NCBI GenBank assembly: GCA_965247735.1
Contig: CBDFHN010000002.1
Span: 434,001 to 498,000, forward strand
Direction of reading: 5' to 3'
DNA length: 64,000 nucleotides
From: JAOXRU01 sp965247735
GTDB lineage: Bacteria > Bacteroidota > Bacteroidia > Flavobacteriales > Flavobacteriaceae
Shown here: positions 16,872 through 25,383 of the stretch, one piece after another
How the letters are laid out: each line of letters begins with the position of its first letter
How positions within the stretch are numbered: position 1 is the stretch's first letter
Position numbers and translations under genes: made by a program
Notes under the pieces: generated by a model
What the model was told of the DNA's origin: nothing
Databases searched by the model: none
The model's input: only the letters and a program-made list of their open reading frames with translations

Positions 16872-16991
16872 ATATTAAAGTGTCAACAATTCAACAGCCC
16901 AAAATCATTATCATAAGGTAATAACAACTAAAATATTAACTTTATAGTACTCGATTATGGCTTTACACAGGATACATCGTTGGCAATAGTA

Positions 16992-17429
16992 TTATTTTAC
17001 TCCATATTCATATTTACTAATTTCAAATATTAGTTTTTTCTCCTGTTGTTTGTTAAAAAGGATTAATTTTTTATTGGTTAATTCTAGGACTTGATATTCG
17101 ATTTTTCCTTTTTCTTTCTTAGCTAATATTTTTCCTTTCATTGTAGTATGTTCTGTGTAATTTTCCGTTTTAAGAACATCAAATAATATTTTATCATTTT
17201 TTAAATGCCATTTTCCACTTTGAAGTACAGCTGCACCAAAATCAGTGTTTTCATAGGCTTTAAATGTATGATTAGAATCTAACTTTATTATAACCAATCC
17301 TGCTTTACCTCTGTGTTTGGGTACCATGTTATTTATTTCGCCCCAAAATTTATCTGTCAAATTATTTTCATCAATTTGAGATTGACATTGGTTAATTGTA
17401 AGTGATATAATTATTAAAAATATTTTCAT
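16992..17429 (-). CDS. Small exported protein, possible lipocalin-like fold
   Basis: A 145-residue protein. A short hydrophobic start (IFLIIISLTI) followed by NQC-QSQ may be a signal peptide or weak lipobox with Cys15. The rest alternates beta-type strands: 'AGLVIIKLDSNHTFKAYENTDFG', 'SGKWHLKNDKILFDV', 'YQVLELTNKKLILFNKQ' and a final LIFEIS strand. This is the pattern of small lipocalin-like or META-type lipoproteins in Bacteroidota. It is one of several small unrelated genes on the minus strand between 16.9 and 19.1 kb, with short spacers of about 40-65 bp. Confidence 0.5.
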   Translation of the reverse strand: MKIFLIIISLTINQCQSQIDENNLTDKFWGEINNMVPKHRGKAGLVIIKLDSNHTFKAYENTDFGAAVLQSGKWHLKNDKILFDVLKTENYTEHTTMKGKILAKKEKGKIEYQVLELTNKKLILFNKQQEKKLIFEISKYEYGVK

Positions 17430-17494
17430 ATTATTTGGTTAATTACTGCTAAGTAGTTAATAAACATCATTTGGCGTTTATTTCTCTATTAGCA

Positions 17495-18217
17495 TTAATT
17501 ATTTATTCGTTCTTTTATCATTTCTTTTTCTGATTCGTTGTTCAATAATTTTTCAAAATGCTTATTAATCCAATGATTTGCAGATACAACATCACTTTTT
17601 TGTTTATATAAAAAACATAAAACATACTCAAACGAAATTATCCTTTGTCCGATTTCAAAAGGTGGATTTTTAACATCATATAAAAGTCCTGAAATATTTT
17701 CTTCAACTGTTTTTTTTCCTAGAAACCAAAGTTTGAGTTTTGGGATGTTTTCAGTTAATACTTTATCTAAACTTTCTCGGAACTTTTTTTCATTTACGGT
17801 GCTAATTTTATCAGAATTAATTGGGCTATTGTTCTCCATTTTTTTCTGCCATCCCTCAAGCCGTTTATAATAAATTATTTTAGTTGACTTCTCCGTACGA
17901 TGATTGATTAACTTTTTTCCAGATATAGTTGGAATAAAATTGAAACAATTACCAAAAGAAAAGGAACCACCATAATATTTAAATACACTGTATTCAATCA
18001 CGTGCTTTATTCCGTCTTCGTTAAAATCGCTATACCATAAATACTTTCCGTTCCAATTTTTGAGTCCAATCTCCGCAAATTTTGGTGTTACAACTTTTTT
18101 AAATATCTCAATTCTTTTTTCAAGTAACACTTCGTTCAGGTTTTGAATATCGTCATAGATATCATTAACAGTTTTTCGTCTGTCAACTATCTCTCGAATT
18201 TTACTAAAAATATTCAT
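17495..18217 (-). CDS. Hypothetical protein, DUF4304-like
   Basis: A 240-residue cytoplasmic protein without signal peptide. An N-terminal helical part (LNEVLLEKRIEIFKKVVTPKFAEIGLKNW) is followed by 'EYSVFKYYGGSFSFGNCFNFIPTISGKKLINHRTEKS', similar to DUF4304-type proteins, where a helix is followed by a beta-sheet with a 'FGVCF-P' segment. The C-terminal half is helical. The function of DUF4304 is unknown; related genes are found in polymorphic toxin/immunity loci, but no toxin is visible here. It is 41 bp from the next gene upstream and 65 bp from the one downstream. Confidence 0.5.
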   Translation of the reverse strand: MNIFSKIREIVDRRKTVNDIYDDIQNLNEVLLEKRIEIFKKVVTPKFAEIGLKNWNGKYLWYSDFNEDGIKHVIEYSVFKYYGGSFSFGNCFNFIPTISGKKLINHRTEKSTKIIYYKRLEGWQKKMENNSPINSDKISTVNEKKFRESLDKVLTENIPKLKLWFLGKKTVEENISGLLYDVKNPPFEIGQRIISFEYVLCFLYKQKSDVVSANHWINKHFEKLLNNESEKEMIKERINN

Positions 18218-18258
18218 TGGTTTTTAATTAATGCTAACTAGTTAATTGCCCACAATTT

Positions 18259-19056
18259 TTATTTCTCAATTGATGTTTCCCAACCATCATAATCTCCATT
18301 CAAATCAGATGCTTTTTGCCACAATTCCAATGTGTATTCATCTATTTCGTCATAACCAACTTTGTCAATTCGTGATATTGAAATAATAAATTTGTATTCA
18401 TTCGGTTGTTCAGTTTTTCTTTTGTTTTTAGTCTTAAAACCTAAACTATTTGTGTAATTTTCAAATAGGTCAAATTCATTTTTAGTTTTGAAATATACCC
18501 AATGAAAGACTTCTCTTTCTTTCGTTAGTTTGTCACCACCTTTTTCTAACTGTTCAAGAACTCGCCTGTTTTGGATAATTTGCATTTGTCTTGGCAAAGG
18601 ATATAAAAAGTCAAAATATCCGCTCCATTCTTTATCTGCTTTATGTCCAAAATCAAATTTGAAATTCGGAAATACTGTCATTACAAGGGAAACTTTTTTT
18701 TTCATTAAAATAGTGTTCTCTCCAAAAAAGTATAAATCTCTAAATCCGTCTGAAGTCAGTCGACCAACAAAAGTGTAATTTAGATTGTTTTTGTCAAATG
18801 CGCTTATTATTACATCCTCAATTTTCCATAATTCGTCTGCATCTTCGTTACTTGACAAGCCATTATCTTTCGGATTAGGCATTTTGATTGATACATAAAC
18901 TACATTTTCTTGTCCTTTTATCGGCGCAACATTCGTTAAATTCAAATCGGTTGCAATGGAACTTAATTTGTCATTTACATTCGAAAAATAAAATGTCCAA
19001 TCAGGTTGATATTCATTTTTCTGTTCAGATTGTCCAAAGATTTTACTTAAAAATCC
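18259..19056 (-). CDS. DUF695 / RraB-like two-domain protein
   Basis: I place the start at the ATG at 19056, giving MGFLSKIFGQ, a usual cytoplasmic start; a TTG at 19101 would extend it by 15 residues. The N-terminal half matches DUF695 (WTFYFSNVNDKLSSIATDLNL, ELWKIEDVIISAF, FVGRLTSDGFRDLYFF). The C-terminal half resembles the ribonuclease E inhibitor RraB (RRVLEQLEKGGDKLTKEREVFHWVYF). This pairing occurs in a known two-domain family of uncharacterised proteins. The IS91 element ends 54 bp upstream of this start, so its native promoter has probably been displaced. Confidence 0.72.
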   Translation of the reverse strand, partial: GFLSKIFGQSEQKNEYQPDWTFYFSNVNDKLSSIATDLNLTNVAPIKGQENVVYVSIKMPNPKDNGLSSNEDADELWKIEDVIISAFDKNNLNYTFVGRLTSDGFRDLYFFGENTILMKKKVSLVMTVFPNFKFDFGHKADKEWSGYFDFLYPLPRQMQIIQNRRVLEQLEKGGDKLTKEREVFHWVYFKTKNEFDLFENYTNSLGFKTKNKRKTEQPNEYKFIISISRIDKVGYDEIDEYTLELWQKASDLNGDYDGWETSIEK

Positions 19057-19119
19057 CATAAATAAAATAAAGGTTAATATGTTTCGATGATGTTCTTTCA
19101 AATTGTGGGCAACATTATA

Positions 19120-19161
19120 GGATTAAATCAAGTAAGCCAAGGGCGCAATTTGATTTAATCC
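19120..19161. repeat. Terminal hairpin of IS91-like element, copy 1
   Basis: Perfect 12-bp arms GGATTAAATCAA (19120-19131) and TTGATTTAATCC (19150-19161) flank an 18-nt loop that itself holds GCC-AAG-GGC. It sits 9 bp inside the transposase-3' end, the position expected for the replication origin (oriIS) recognised by HUH transposases. Confidence 0.7.
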
Positions 19162-19223
19162 GCCGTTGAACTATGGCGTGTCAATTTTACCTTTAAAAGC
19201 TATGGAAATTGAATCCTTTTTCT

Positions 19224-19436
19224 TTATCCAAAGTTAGGATTTTTGAAAGAAGTAGAGATATATTTCGTGTTTTTATTCTGTTTTTGATATGCTATGGAGC
19301 AGACTTGGTATAATTTACAATGTTGGCATCCTAGTTTTACTATTTTCTTCCATTTTGGCATATAATTCTCTATACCCGAAAAAGGAATGTTTCGCGATAA
19401 TCTTATTAAATGCTTATATGTGCCTGTTATTTTCAT
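19224..19436 (-). CDS. Small IS91-associated protein, copy 1
   Basis: A 70-residue basic protein whose ATG overlaps the transposase stop (ATGA at 19433-19436), implying translational coupling. It has LGCQHCKLYQVC, a CxxC-x4-C arrangement that could bind a metal. The frame is identical in both element copies. Its role is unknown: accessory protein, or a coding remnant of the transposase 3' region. Confidence 0.5.
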   Translation of the reverse strand: MKITGTYKHLIRLSRNIPFSGIENYMPKWKKIVKLGCQHCKLYQVCSIAYQKQNKNTKYISTSFKNPNFG

Positions 19437-20569
19437 TGAATTTCAAAGTCTAAATAGGGACCAGCTCTAATAGAAAGTATAATTTTAATATTTTTCATAA
19501 GTCCTTTTTTACATTTACAGCATGTAATAGGCTTTGGATCCCACTCTGGATATTGAATAGGTTTAACTACTATTGGGTGTGTTTTTAATAGTTGCTTTTT
19601 AATATCGAGCAACATGGCTTTATTTCTGGAGGCGCATATTCCAAAATGTCGTATTCGGACAAATCCTTTTGGTAAAATGTGTTGTGTAAATCTTCGGATA
19701 AACTCTTGTGCACTCAGTTGTATTCTAGAACATTGATTGGTTCTATAATTTTTATAGGAAAAATGCACTTCGTTATCTTGGATAGCCTTAATTCTATGAT
19801 TGCTAATTGCAATCTTATGGGAATATCTCCCCAAATATTCTATGATGCTTTTTACTCCTGAAAAAGGTTTCTTAGCATAGACCACCCATGGTTTATTAAA
19901 TAAAAGATCCACCAACCCCTGTAGGTTACTATTATCAATTTCTTCTTTGTTTTTTAATTGTTTTAACTGCTTCAAAAATATAGCTCTAAATACTTTACTC
20001 ATTGCTTTTACAGGAAAAAGGTACTTTCCTTTCCCCCGAGTTTCTTTCCACTTTTTTTGTTTATTTATACCTCCAGATGGTACTATACAATGGATATGTG
20101 GATGTAGGCTTAAATTTTGCCCCCAAGTATGTAAAATACTGATCATACCACTCTTTGCTCCAAGGTGTTTGGTGTCTCTAGAGAAGAGTTCAATAGTCTT
20201 CCAAGAGGAGCTAAACAGAGTATTATAGAGTTGTTTCGGGTAAGCTAAACACAACTGGTTTAACTCACTTGGTAAGGTGAACACCACATGAAAATAAGTT
20301 ACTGGCAAGACCTGCGCTATACGTGCCTGAATCCATTTTTCCCGCTGTTGGATCTGACACTTAGGGCAATGCCTGTTTCGGCAACTGTTGTACGCAATTT
20401 GTTGGTAATCACAATTGGAACAACTCTGGAGATGTCCTCCCAACACAGCTGTTCTACAATTAACAATGGCTCTAAGTACTTTTATTTTCTGATAAGATAT
20501 TTTATGTTTTTCTAAAAATTCCTTTCCATATTCTCTTAATACATCAGCCAGTTCATGTTTAGGTTTCAA
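19433..20569 (-). CDS. IS91-family HUH transposase, copy 1
   Basis: A 378-residue rolling-circle transposase. The N-terminal zinc-binding domain has Cys50-x2-Cys53 and a second cluster CRNRHCPKC (63-71). The HUH-type metal motif is HPHIHC (His156, His158, His160). The catalytic tyrosine region is IEYLGRYSHKIAISNHR (about 245-262), and a C-terminal zinc ribbon with CCKCKK follows. The family nicks one strand at oriIS and transposes by rolling circle replication. The start ATG overlaps the stop of the recombinase gene by 4 nt. Confidence 0.92.
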   Translation of the reverse strand: MKPKHELADVLREYGKEFLEKHKISYQKIKVLRAIVNCRTAVLGGHLQSCSNCDYQQIAYNSCRNRHCPKCQIQQREKWIQARIAQVLPVTYFHVVFTLPSELNQLCLAYPKQLYNTLFSSSWKTIELFSRDTKHLGAKSGMISILHTWGQNLSLHPHIHCIVPSGGINKQKKWKETRGKGKYLFPVKAMSKVFRAIFLKQLKQLKNKEEIDNSNLQGLVDLLFNKPWVVYAKKPFSGVKSIIEYLGRYSHKIAISNHRIKAIQDNEVHFSYKNYRTNQCSRIQLSAQEFIRRFTQHILPKGFVRIRHFGICASRNKAMLLDIKKQLLKTHPIVVKPIQYPEWDPKPITCCKCKKGLMKNIKIILSIRAGPYLDFEIQ

Positions 20570-21378
20570 TGGGAGAGGTATAGTACATCCAACGGGCTTT
20601 GTATCTCTTTAAATATAGACTGTGCTACCCTAAGGTAAACTAATGTGCTTTGTAGGCTACTATGCCCGAGTTGTTCTTTTAATTGCAATATATTTCCACC
20701 CTGTTCTAAAAAATGGACAGCAAAACTATGACGTAAGCTATGTATAGTAATATGCTTATTTATTTTTGCTTTCTTTAGTGTTTTTCGCAGCACATTTGCA
20801 ACCGAAGAAGCAGAATAAGGTTTTGCTTTTTCATATCCACCAATCAAGTATTTTTCGGAGTGATAATAAGCTAAATAAGTTTCCAAACCCTTAGCCATTA
20901 ATTTAGATAATATCACATATCTAGTCACTCCATGTTTGCTATTGATAATGTGAATTCGATACGCATTAAAATCAACATCTTCTAATCTTAGTTTTAGTAA
21001 TTCACTAATCCTGAGCCCCGAAGAATAAAGCAAAGACAAAATTACACGATGTTTTAAATTAGGACAATGTTTAGGATTAAGCAAGCTTTTGATTTCCTTC
21101 TGGTTAAGAACAACAGGAATTTTAACTTTAGATCGGTTTCCCTTTAATTCTATACATCGATGTGGTGTTTTCATTACTTTGAATAAAAACCGATATCCAT
21201 ATACTAAAATCTTAATAGAAGAATGGCTTACTTTGCGAAGCCGTAAGTTATAGATGTATTCTGTAATTTGATCATCACTTAGCAAGTGAAAACTTTTGAC
21301 ATAATATAAACTGATCTGACATAAGGCTCGTAAATAGTTTTTACAGGTAGATTCCGAATAACCAGATGCTATATACAC
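20566..21378 (-). CDS. Tyrosine recombinase of the IS91-like element, copy 1
   Basis: The open frame from the GTG at 21378 gives 270 residues with the full catalytic set: GLRISELLKL (first Arg), the beta-strand Lys region near NSKHGVTRY, HSLRHSFAVHFL (His and second Arg), LGHSSLQSTLVYL (His and nucleophilic Tyr). Such XerD-like recombinases are often carried with IS91 transposases in Bacteroidota. The N-terminal SAM-like core domain is probably incomplete with this start: the frame stays open upstream and contains RTVPNFIKAYQRYRK. An ATG at 21467 lies one frame off, connected through an A8 run (see 21453-21467). Confidence 0.88.
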   Translation of the reverse strand: MYIASGYSESTCKNYLRALCQISLYYVKSFHLLSDDQITEYIYNLRLRKVSHSSIKILVYGYRFLFKVMKTPHRCIELKGNRSKVKIPVVLNQKEIKSLLNPKHCPNLKHRVILSLLYSSGLRISELLKLRLEDVDFNAYRIHIINSKHGVTRYVILSKLMAKGLETYLAYYHSEKYLIGGYEKAKPYSASSVANVLRKTLKKAKINKHITIHSLRHSFAVHFLEQGGNILQLKEQLGHSSLQSTLVYLRVAQSIFKEIQSPLDVLYLSH

Positions 21379-21452
21379 CTTTCTGTACCTCTGATAAGCC
21401 TTTATAAAATTTGGTACCGTTCTTTTTGCTAATTCTGAGCAAGGCTCAACTC

Positions 21453-21467
21453 TTTTTTTTGATACAT
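21453..21467 (-). other. A8 run linking an upstream ATG to the recombinase frame, copy 1
   Basis: On the minus strand ATG TAT C is followed by eight A residues (21460-21453). Read in frame, the ATG gives 12 codons and a stop. A -1 slip on A-AAA-AAA joins it to the recombinase frame (KRVEPCSELAKRTVPNF...). Either ribosomal or transcriptional slippage, or a frameshift fixed before duplication, would explain it. Confidence 0.45.
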
Positions 21468-21668
21468 AATTAGTAGATTTTGATTATAGCTCTTAATTTA
21501 CAAAATCTAGAGGAGAAAAGTTACCGAAGGTTTAGTTCAACTAGTTAATAAACCCATATAACGTATTTGTGTATGATTAGTTGCATGGTAAAACAACTAA
21601 TTCAATAAACAAATACAAACCCAAGAAAATTCCGATGAAATTTTCCAAATAAGCACTTGCCAAAGCAA

Positions 21669-22133
21669 TTAAATATACACGTTGGTAGTAGTTTTACTTT
21701 TCATTTTTCTTCCAAATATTTTATAATCTAAAGAAAAGCAACCTCCTCCATTAATTAATAAACTTATGTAGTAAATTAAATAGACAAAGCTTTTTTCTTG
21801 AAAAATAAACCCCTTTCCTCCATTAATTATACAAGTAGCTACAATCATTGTAATAATTAGTGGAATACAACTCCATCTTGTAAACAACCCAATTATTAAA
21901 AATAAAGAACAAAAGAATTCGGCAAATACAACCAGAGCTAAACTTGTTTCAGCACCAAATCCTAAAGGGTCTGCAAATTCTGAACTGATTTTACTAAAAT
22001 TGACAAGTCTGGGATATCCGTGCAAATAAATCATTGAAATTGAAACACCAACTCTTAAAACCAATAAACTAAAACCAATGTTCTTTGAAGCGGTGGTCTG
22101 AACTGATTTTTTTAAAAATAATTGTGATTTCAT
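21669..22133 (-). CDS. DoxX-family membrane protein
   Basis: A 154-residue protein with four hydrophobic helices and the DoxX signature: LRVGVSISMIYLHGYPRL in the first helix, then a FAEFFCSLFLIIGLFTR helix. DoxX family proteins are small inner-membrane proteins; some are linked to oxidoreductase or detoxification pathways, but a biochemical role is not settled. It lies 4 bp downstream of the intradiol-dioxygenase-like gene, so the two are very likely cotranscribed, together with the LytTR regulator upstream. Confidence 0.8.
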   Translation of the reverse strand: MKSQLFLKKSVQTTASKNIGFSLLVLRVGVSISMIYLHGYPRLVNFSKISSEFADPLGFGAETSLALVVFAEFFCSLFLIIGLFTRWSCIPLIITMIVATCIINGGKGFIFQEKSFVYLIYYISLLINGGGCFSLDYKIFGRKMKSKTTTNVYI

Positions 22134-22137
22134 TGTT

Positions 22138-22776
22138 TTAATCTTTAAATTTTTGGAGTATAATATTTCTTTTACCTCTTAAAACATTGCCTTCATCTTT
22201 AGTTAGTGTGGTAATATTAGTAAAACCTCCGTTTCTTTCAATTTTATTTTTATACGCATTTACTCTATGGTCATCAGAAAACCACAATCCAGTCAGCCAA
22301 TATTCTGAATAATTACGAGCTTCAATATTATAGTGAATATGTGCTGGTTCTCCATCGTGACTATGATATGGGGCAGGACGTATGGTTTCAAACTCATACC
22401 TACCATTAGCATTCGTTTTCATCCATCCTCTCAAATAACCGTGGTATTTACCATTTCCCTTTTCATTTCCTTTTTTGGGATAAATCCCCTTATTGTTTGT
22501 ATGATGAACATAAACAATAACATCTTTTGCAGGAGTTTTTCCATCAGGTAAATAAACTGTTCCAGAAATAATAAGTTTTTCCCCTGATTCTCCTTTTGGT
22601 GGAATAATAGTTCTCCAAGATACATTTTCTGGAACTTCAAAAGTTCCGCTCCAACTAGGTTTTTCTTTATTGGTGATTGCTGTTTTTAAATTCGACTTAT
22701 GTCCTTTAGTTGATTGCGAACAAGCATTTAAAAAAAGTAAAAAAGCTATAATACATAGCATTGTTGTGTTTTTCAT
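22138..22776 (-). CDS. Intradiol ring-cleavage dioxygenase-like lipoprotein
   Basis: The ATG at 22776 gives a clean lipoprotein signal (LLFLNAC), so I prefer it to the upstream ATG at 22809. After the lipid anchor comes an intradiol dioxygenase-like beta-sandwich: GTVYLPDGKTPAKDVIVYVHHT, RGWMKTNANGRYEFETIRPAPYHS and EPAHIHYNIE. His in HIHY and neighbouring Tyr/His residues resemble the iron ligands of protocatechuate 3,4-dioxygenases. Exported lipoprotein members exist in Bacteroidota, and their substrates are unknown. It is flanked by LytTR (70 bp upstream) and doxX-like (4 bp downstream) genes. Confidence 0.78.
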   Translation of the reverse strand: MKNTTMLCIIAFLLFLNACSQSTKGHKSNLKTAITNKEKPSWSGTFEVPENVSWRTIIPPKGESGEKLIISGTVYLPDGKTPAKDVIVYVHHTNNKGIYPKKGNEKGNGKYHGYLRGWMKTNANGRYEFETIRPAPYHSHDGEPAHIHYNIEARNYSEYWLTGLWFSDDHRVNAYKNKIERNGGFTNITTLTKDEGNVLRGKRNIILQKFKD

Positions 22777-22879
22777 ACTAATCATTCTATTGAATTTTAA
22801 AGACTTCAAAAGTCAAAAAAAAATAATGATTTGAAAATATAATTACTTGTAAATAGGCTAAAAGGAGTAGTTTTAATAC

Positions 22880-23692
22880 TTAGTGGTTGAGTAGTTTATT
22901 CCAATTTTGACGATAGTGTCTACTAAATCGAATAATTTGCCCATTACTAATAATACCATCGTAATCTCCATTTTTTCGAGATTTTATTTCAGTAATATAG
23001 TTTTTATTGATAATTGCTGAACGGTGAACTCTAATAAAAACTTGAGGATCTAACAATTTTTCAAGCTTTTTCAAACTTTCGTCGTGTAATAATTTTTGAT
23101 TACTGGAAAAAACAGTTGTATAAGGTCTGTCAGTTTGAATATATAGAATTGTAGAAATATCAACTTTTATTCTTCGAGTTCCGTTTTTAACATTTATATA
23201 TTTTTGAGCTGAAACGTCTTTTTTCTGTTGTTTTTTTTTGTTTAGATATTCAATGATAAAAGGAAGAAATAAATATGTAATTATTGTGATTTGTAGTTGA
23301 TTTGAAATAGCATTTTTAAATATAGTTGAAAATCTATGAGGAATAGGGTAAACAATATTACTTCCTAAAATAAAAATTGAAGTAAAAAGTAATATATGCA
23401 ATCCGCTAAAAATAAAGCTCGTAATCGAAGCATAAATAACTTTATTAAATGTTGTTTTTAACTGAAATTTACTGTGAATATAATTTGCAAATTGTATAAA
23501 CGGAATGAACAAAAGCCAATAAGTATTATATAGCATCGTATCCGACCAATAAAAACCTGTTGATTTAAATATTGAAAAAAGATAATCCTGAAAAATTGCT
23601 AAACTATATATAACAAAGCAAAACAAAATTATTACTCCGAAATTTGCATTTAGGAATTTGTTCTTTACTTTACTAAGTTTTTCATTTGTCAT
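22880..23692 (-). CDS. LytTR-type transcriptional regulator with membrane domain
   Basis: A 270-residue protein with about four transmembrane helices (residues 18-155) and a C-terminal LytTR DNA-binding domain (about 165-265): DISTILYIQTDRPYTTVF, LEKLLDPQVFIRVHRSAIIN and the final IIRFSRHYRQNW. Such membrane-anchored LytTR proteins are common one-component regulators in Bacteroidota. The gene lies upstream of and in the same direction as the dioxygenase-like and doxX-like genes and probably controls them. IS1182 is inserted 22 bp upstream of its ATG, so its present promoter must lie in or overlap the IS end. Confidence 0.85.
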   Translation of the reverse strand: MTNEKLSKVKNKFLNANFGVIILFCFVIYSLAIFQDYLFSIFKSTGFYWSDTMLYNTYWLLFIPFIQFANYIHSKFQLKTTFNKVIYASITSFIFSGLHILLFTSIFILGSNIVYPIPHRFSTIFKNAISNQLQITIITYLFLPFIIEYLNKKKQQKKDVSAQKYINVKNGTRRIKVDISTILYIQTDRPYTTVFSSNQKLLHDESLKKLEKLLDPQVFIRVHRSAIINKNYITEIKSRKNGDYDGIISNGQIIRFSRHYRQNWNKLLNH

Positions 23693-23714
23693 TTTCTTAA
23701 ATTACTACCAACGG

Positions 23715-25379
23715 GAGTCTGCGCACAAACTCCAAATTTTTGATTAAAGATATACAAATAAGCGAAAATAAGCTTTTCTCTTGATGTTTTATTTATGCTA
23801 TTTTTAGTGTATTAAAGTCTTTTTTAAAAATGATAGGCGCTAAAAAGACCTTATAAGAACTAATCAATACCTTTAAAAGGTAAATAGCATCTTTTAGCCT
23901 TGTCTTTAACTCATTTATCCCACAAATAGACACAAGTCTTCTAAGGTTATAACATATCATCATTAGGTTTACTTCTGAGAGTACATTTTGTTTGCCTTTC
24001 ATTAGTGTAAAAGTAAATCCCCATTGCCTTTTTAATGTACCAAATTGATGCTCTGTAATTTATTGTCTTAATCTGTAATATTCTGGATTATCATCGACTC
24101 TTTTTTTATTCTCTTCTAATGCTTCTTGATATATAGAACGTTCAATAAACCTTCCGTTTTTGTTCTTGGTGCATAATGTTCTTATAGTGCAAGACTGGCA
24201 TGCTTTTCTATTCTTATAATGTTTTACTTTATGTTTTCCTTTTTGATAAATAGTGCCATTGGTTTTTAAGATCTTATCATCTGGACAAGTATAAAAATCT
24301 TCTTGTTTATTATACTTAAATATCTGCATATCAAACAAACCATTTTTCTGTGAAGAGTGTGCTTTTGGACTAGAAAATGTAGTAATATTATTATCATCAC
24401 AAATAGCAATTTGTTTACCAGTAGTGTAACCTTTATCCGTTAGCACATTCATTTCTTGTTTTGCTAATAAACTTTTGGCGTCTAAAGCCATTGGAGATAA
24501 AGCATGAGTATCATTTACAGTACCTGTATCGTTATTGATAAAGAGGTTATGTTTACTATCACAGCCAGCTTGAACACAATAGCCTACATTAATAATATTA
24601 CGGTGTAAAACCACAGATCTAGCATCAGGATCTGTTAGGCTTATTTGAGAACTCCCACTTTCTATTAATTGATTTTCGAGGCTTAAATAGTTTTTTTTCT
24701 TTTGATTCTGATATTGGATTTCATCTTTAATTTGCTCGGAGAAATCTTGATCATCTTCTATATCTAACTGCTTTTGATAGTTTTCAATTTTAGTATTGAT
24801 GTACTCAATATGTCTTTGAATCTTCTTTTGGTTAAAGTTATTTTTCAATGCATTCTGAGCTCTTATTTTAAAAGAATCAATGGCAATGATATCTCCGGAT
24901 ATTAAATCCCAGTCTTTAAGTAAACTCACAAAAAAGCGAAACGTTTTTTTAAAAGCCTTTGCATTATCTTTTCTGAAATAGGCAATGGTTCTAGCAGATG
25001 GATGAAGTCCTTTAATTAACCAAATAACTTCCATATTAACTTTGGTAGCATGTGCTAATTTTCTAGAAGATCTCAACTGATTTTTGTACCCATAAAGATA
25101 TAATTTAAGTAAATCAGAAGAATGAAAAGCAGGTCTGCCTTCCGATTGCAAAACATCATCAAAGCCTAATTCATTTAAAGGAAGAATACTCACAAAAAGA
25201 TCAACTATTCTAGCCCAAGAATCCTTACCTACATAAGAATCAAAGTTCATCATTATAAACTGATCTCGATCAAAACCCTTTATAAAATCCATATCATAAT
25301 AGTGTTTGATCATACACTATAAGTTACAGCATAAAAAGGACTTATGGAATTGTTTGATAAAGAGTTTTTGCGCAGTCTG
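23715..25379 (-). mobile_element. IS1182-family insertion sequence, inactivated
   Basis: The ends are imperfect inverted repeats: left GAGTCTGCGCACAAACTC and right (reverse complement) CAGACTGCGCAAAAACTC. The 4-bp direct repeat ACGG flanks it at 23711-23714 and 25380-25383. One transposase gene fills it, interrupted by a stop codon. The element is 1,665 bp, a normal length for the family. Removing it restores a spacer reading ACCAACGGTTTATG upstream of the LytTR gene. Confidence 0.85.
23793..25313 (-). pseudogene. IS1182-family transposase with an internal TAA
   Basis: From the ATG at 25313 the frame encodes a DDE transposase (DRDQFIMMNFDSYVGKDS start, GRPAFHSSDLLKLYLYGY, IAIDSFKIRAQN with the first Asp, TDKGYTTGKQI with the second, and the CQSC-TIRTLC cluster near the C-terminus). 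A TAA at 24060-24062 (codon 418, after YYRLRQ) interrupts it. The same frame continues ITEHQFGTLKRQWGFTFTLM to 23793, including the EHQFGTLKR block with the catalytic Glu. A single C-to-T change (CAA to TAA) explains the stop, so the enzyme should be dead unless the stop is read through. Confidence 0.88.
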
Positions 25380-25383
25380 ACGG

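Larger units (their letters stand above)
19111..21543 (-). mobile_element. IS91-like element, copy 1 (2,433 bp)
   Basis: The borders are set by comparison with the second copy (27565-29997): identity begins at AACATTATAGG and ends at GTTCAACTA, and the flanks differ outside. It carries three minus-strand genes with 4-nt ATGA overlaps: a tyrosine recombinase, a Y-type HUH transposase and a small Cys-containing protein. The transposase-3' end has a large hairpin (19120-19161). There are no terminal inverted repeats or target duplication, as expected for rolling-circle IS91 elements. The reading frames of the two copies are identical in translation, so the duplication is recent. Confidence 0.88.

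Noticed and set aside
23793..24002. 69-codon frame considered as a separate gene
   Set aside because: It is the same frame as the IS1182 transposase after the TAA and contains its C-terminal end.
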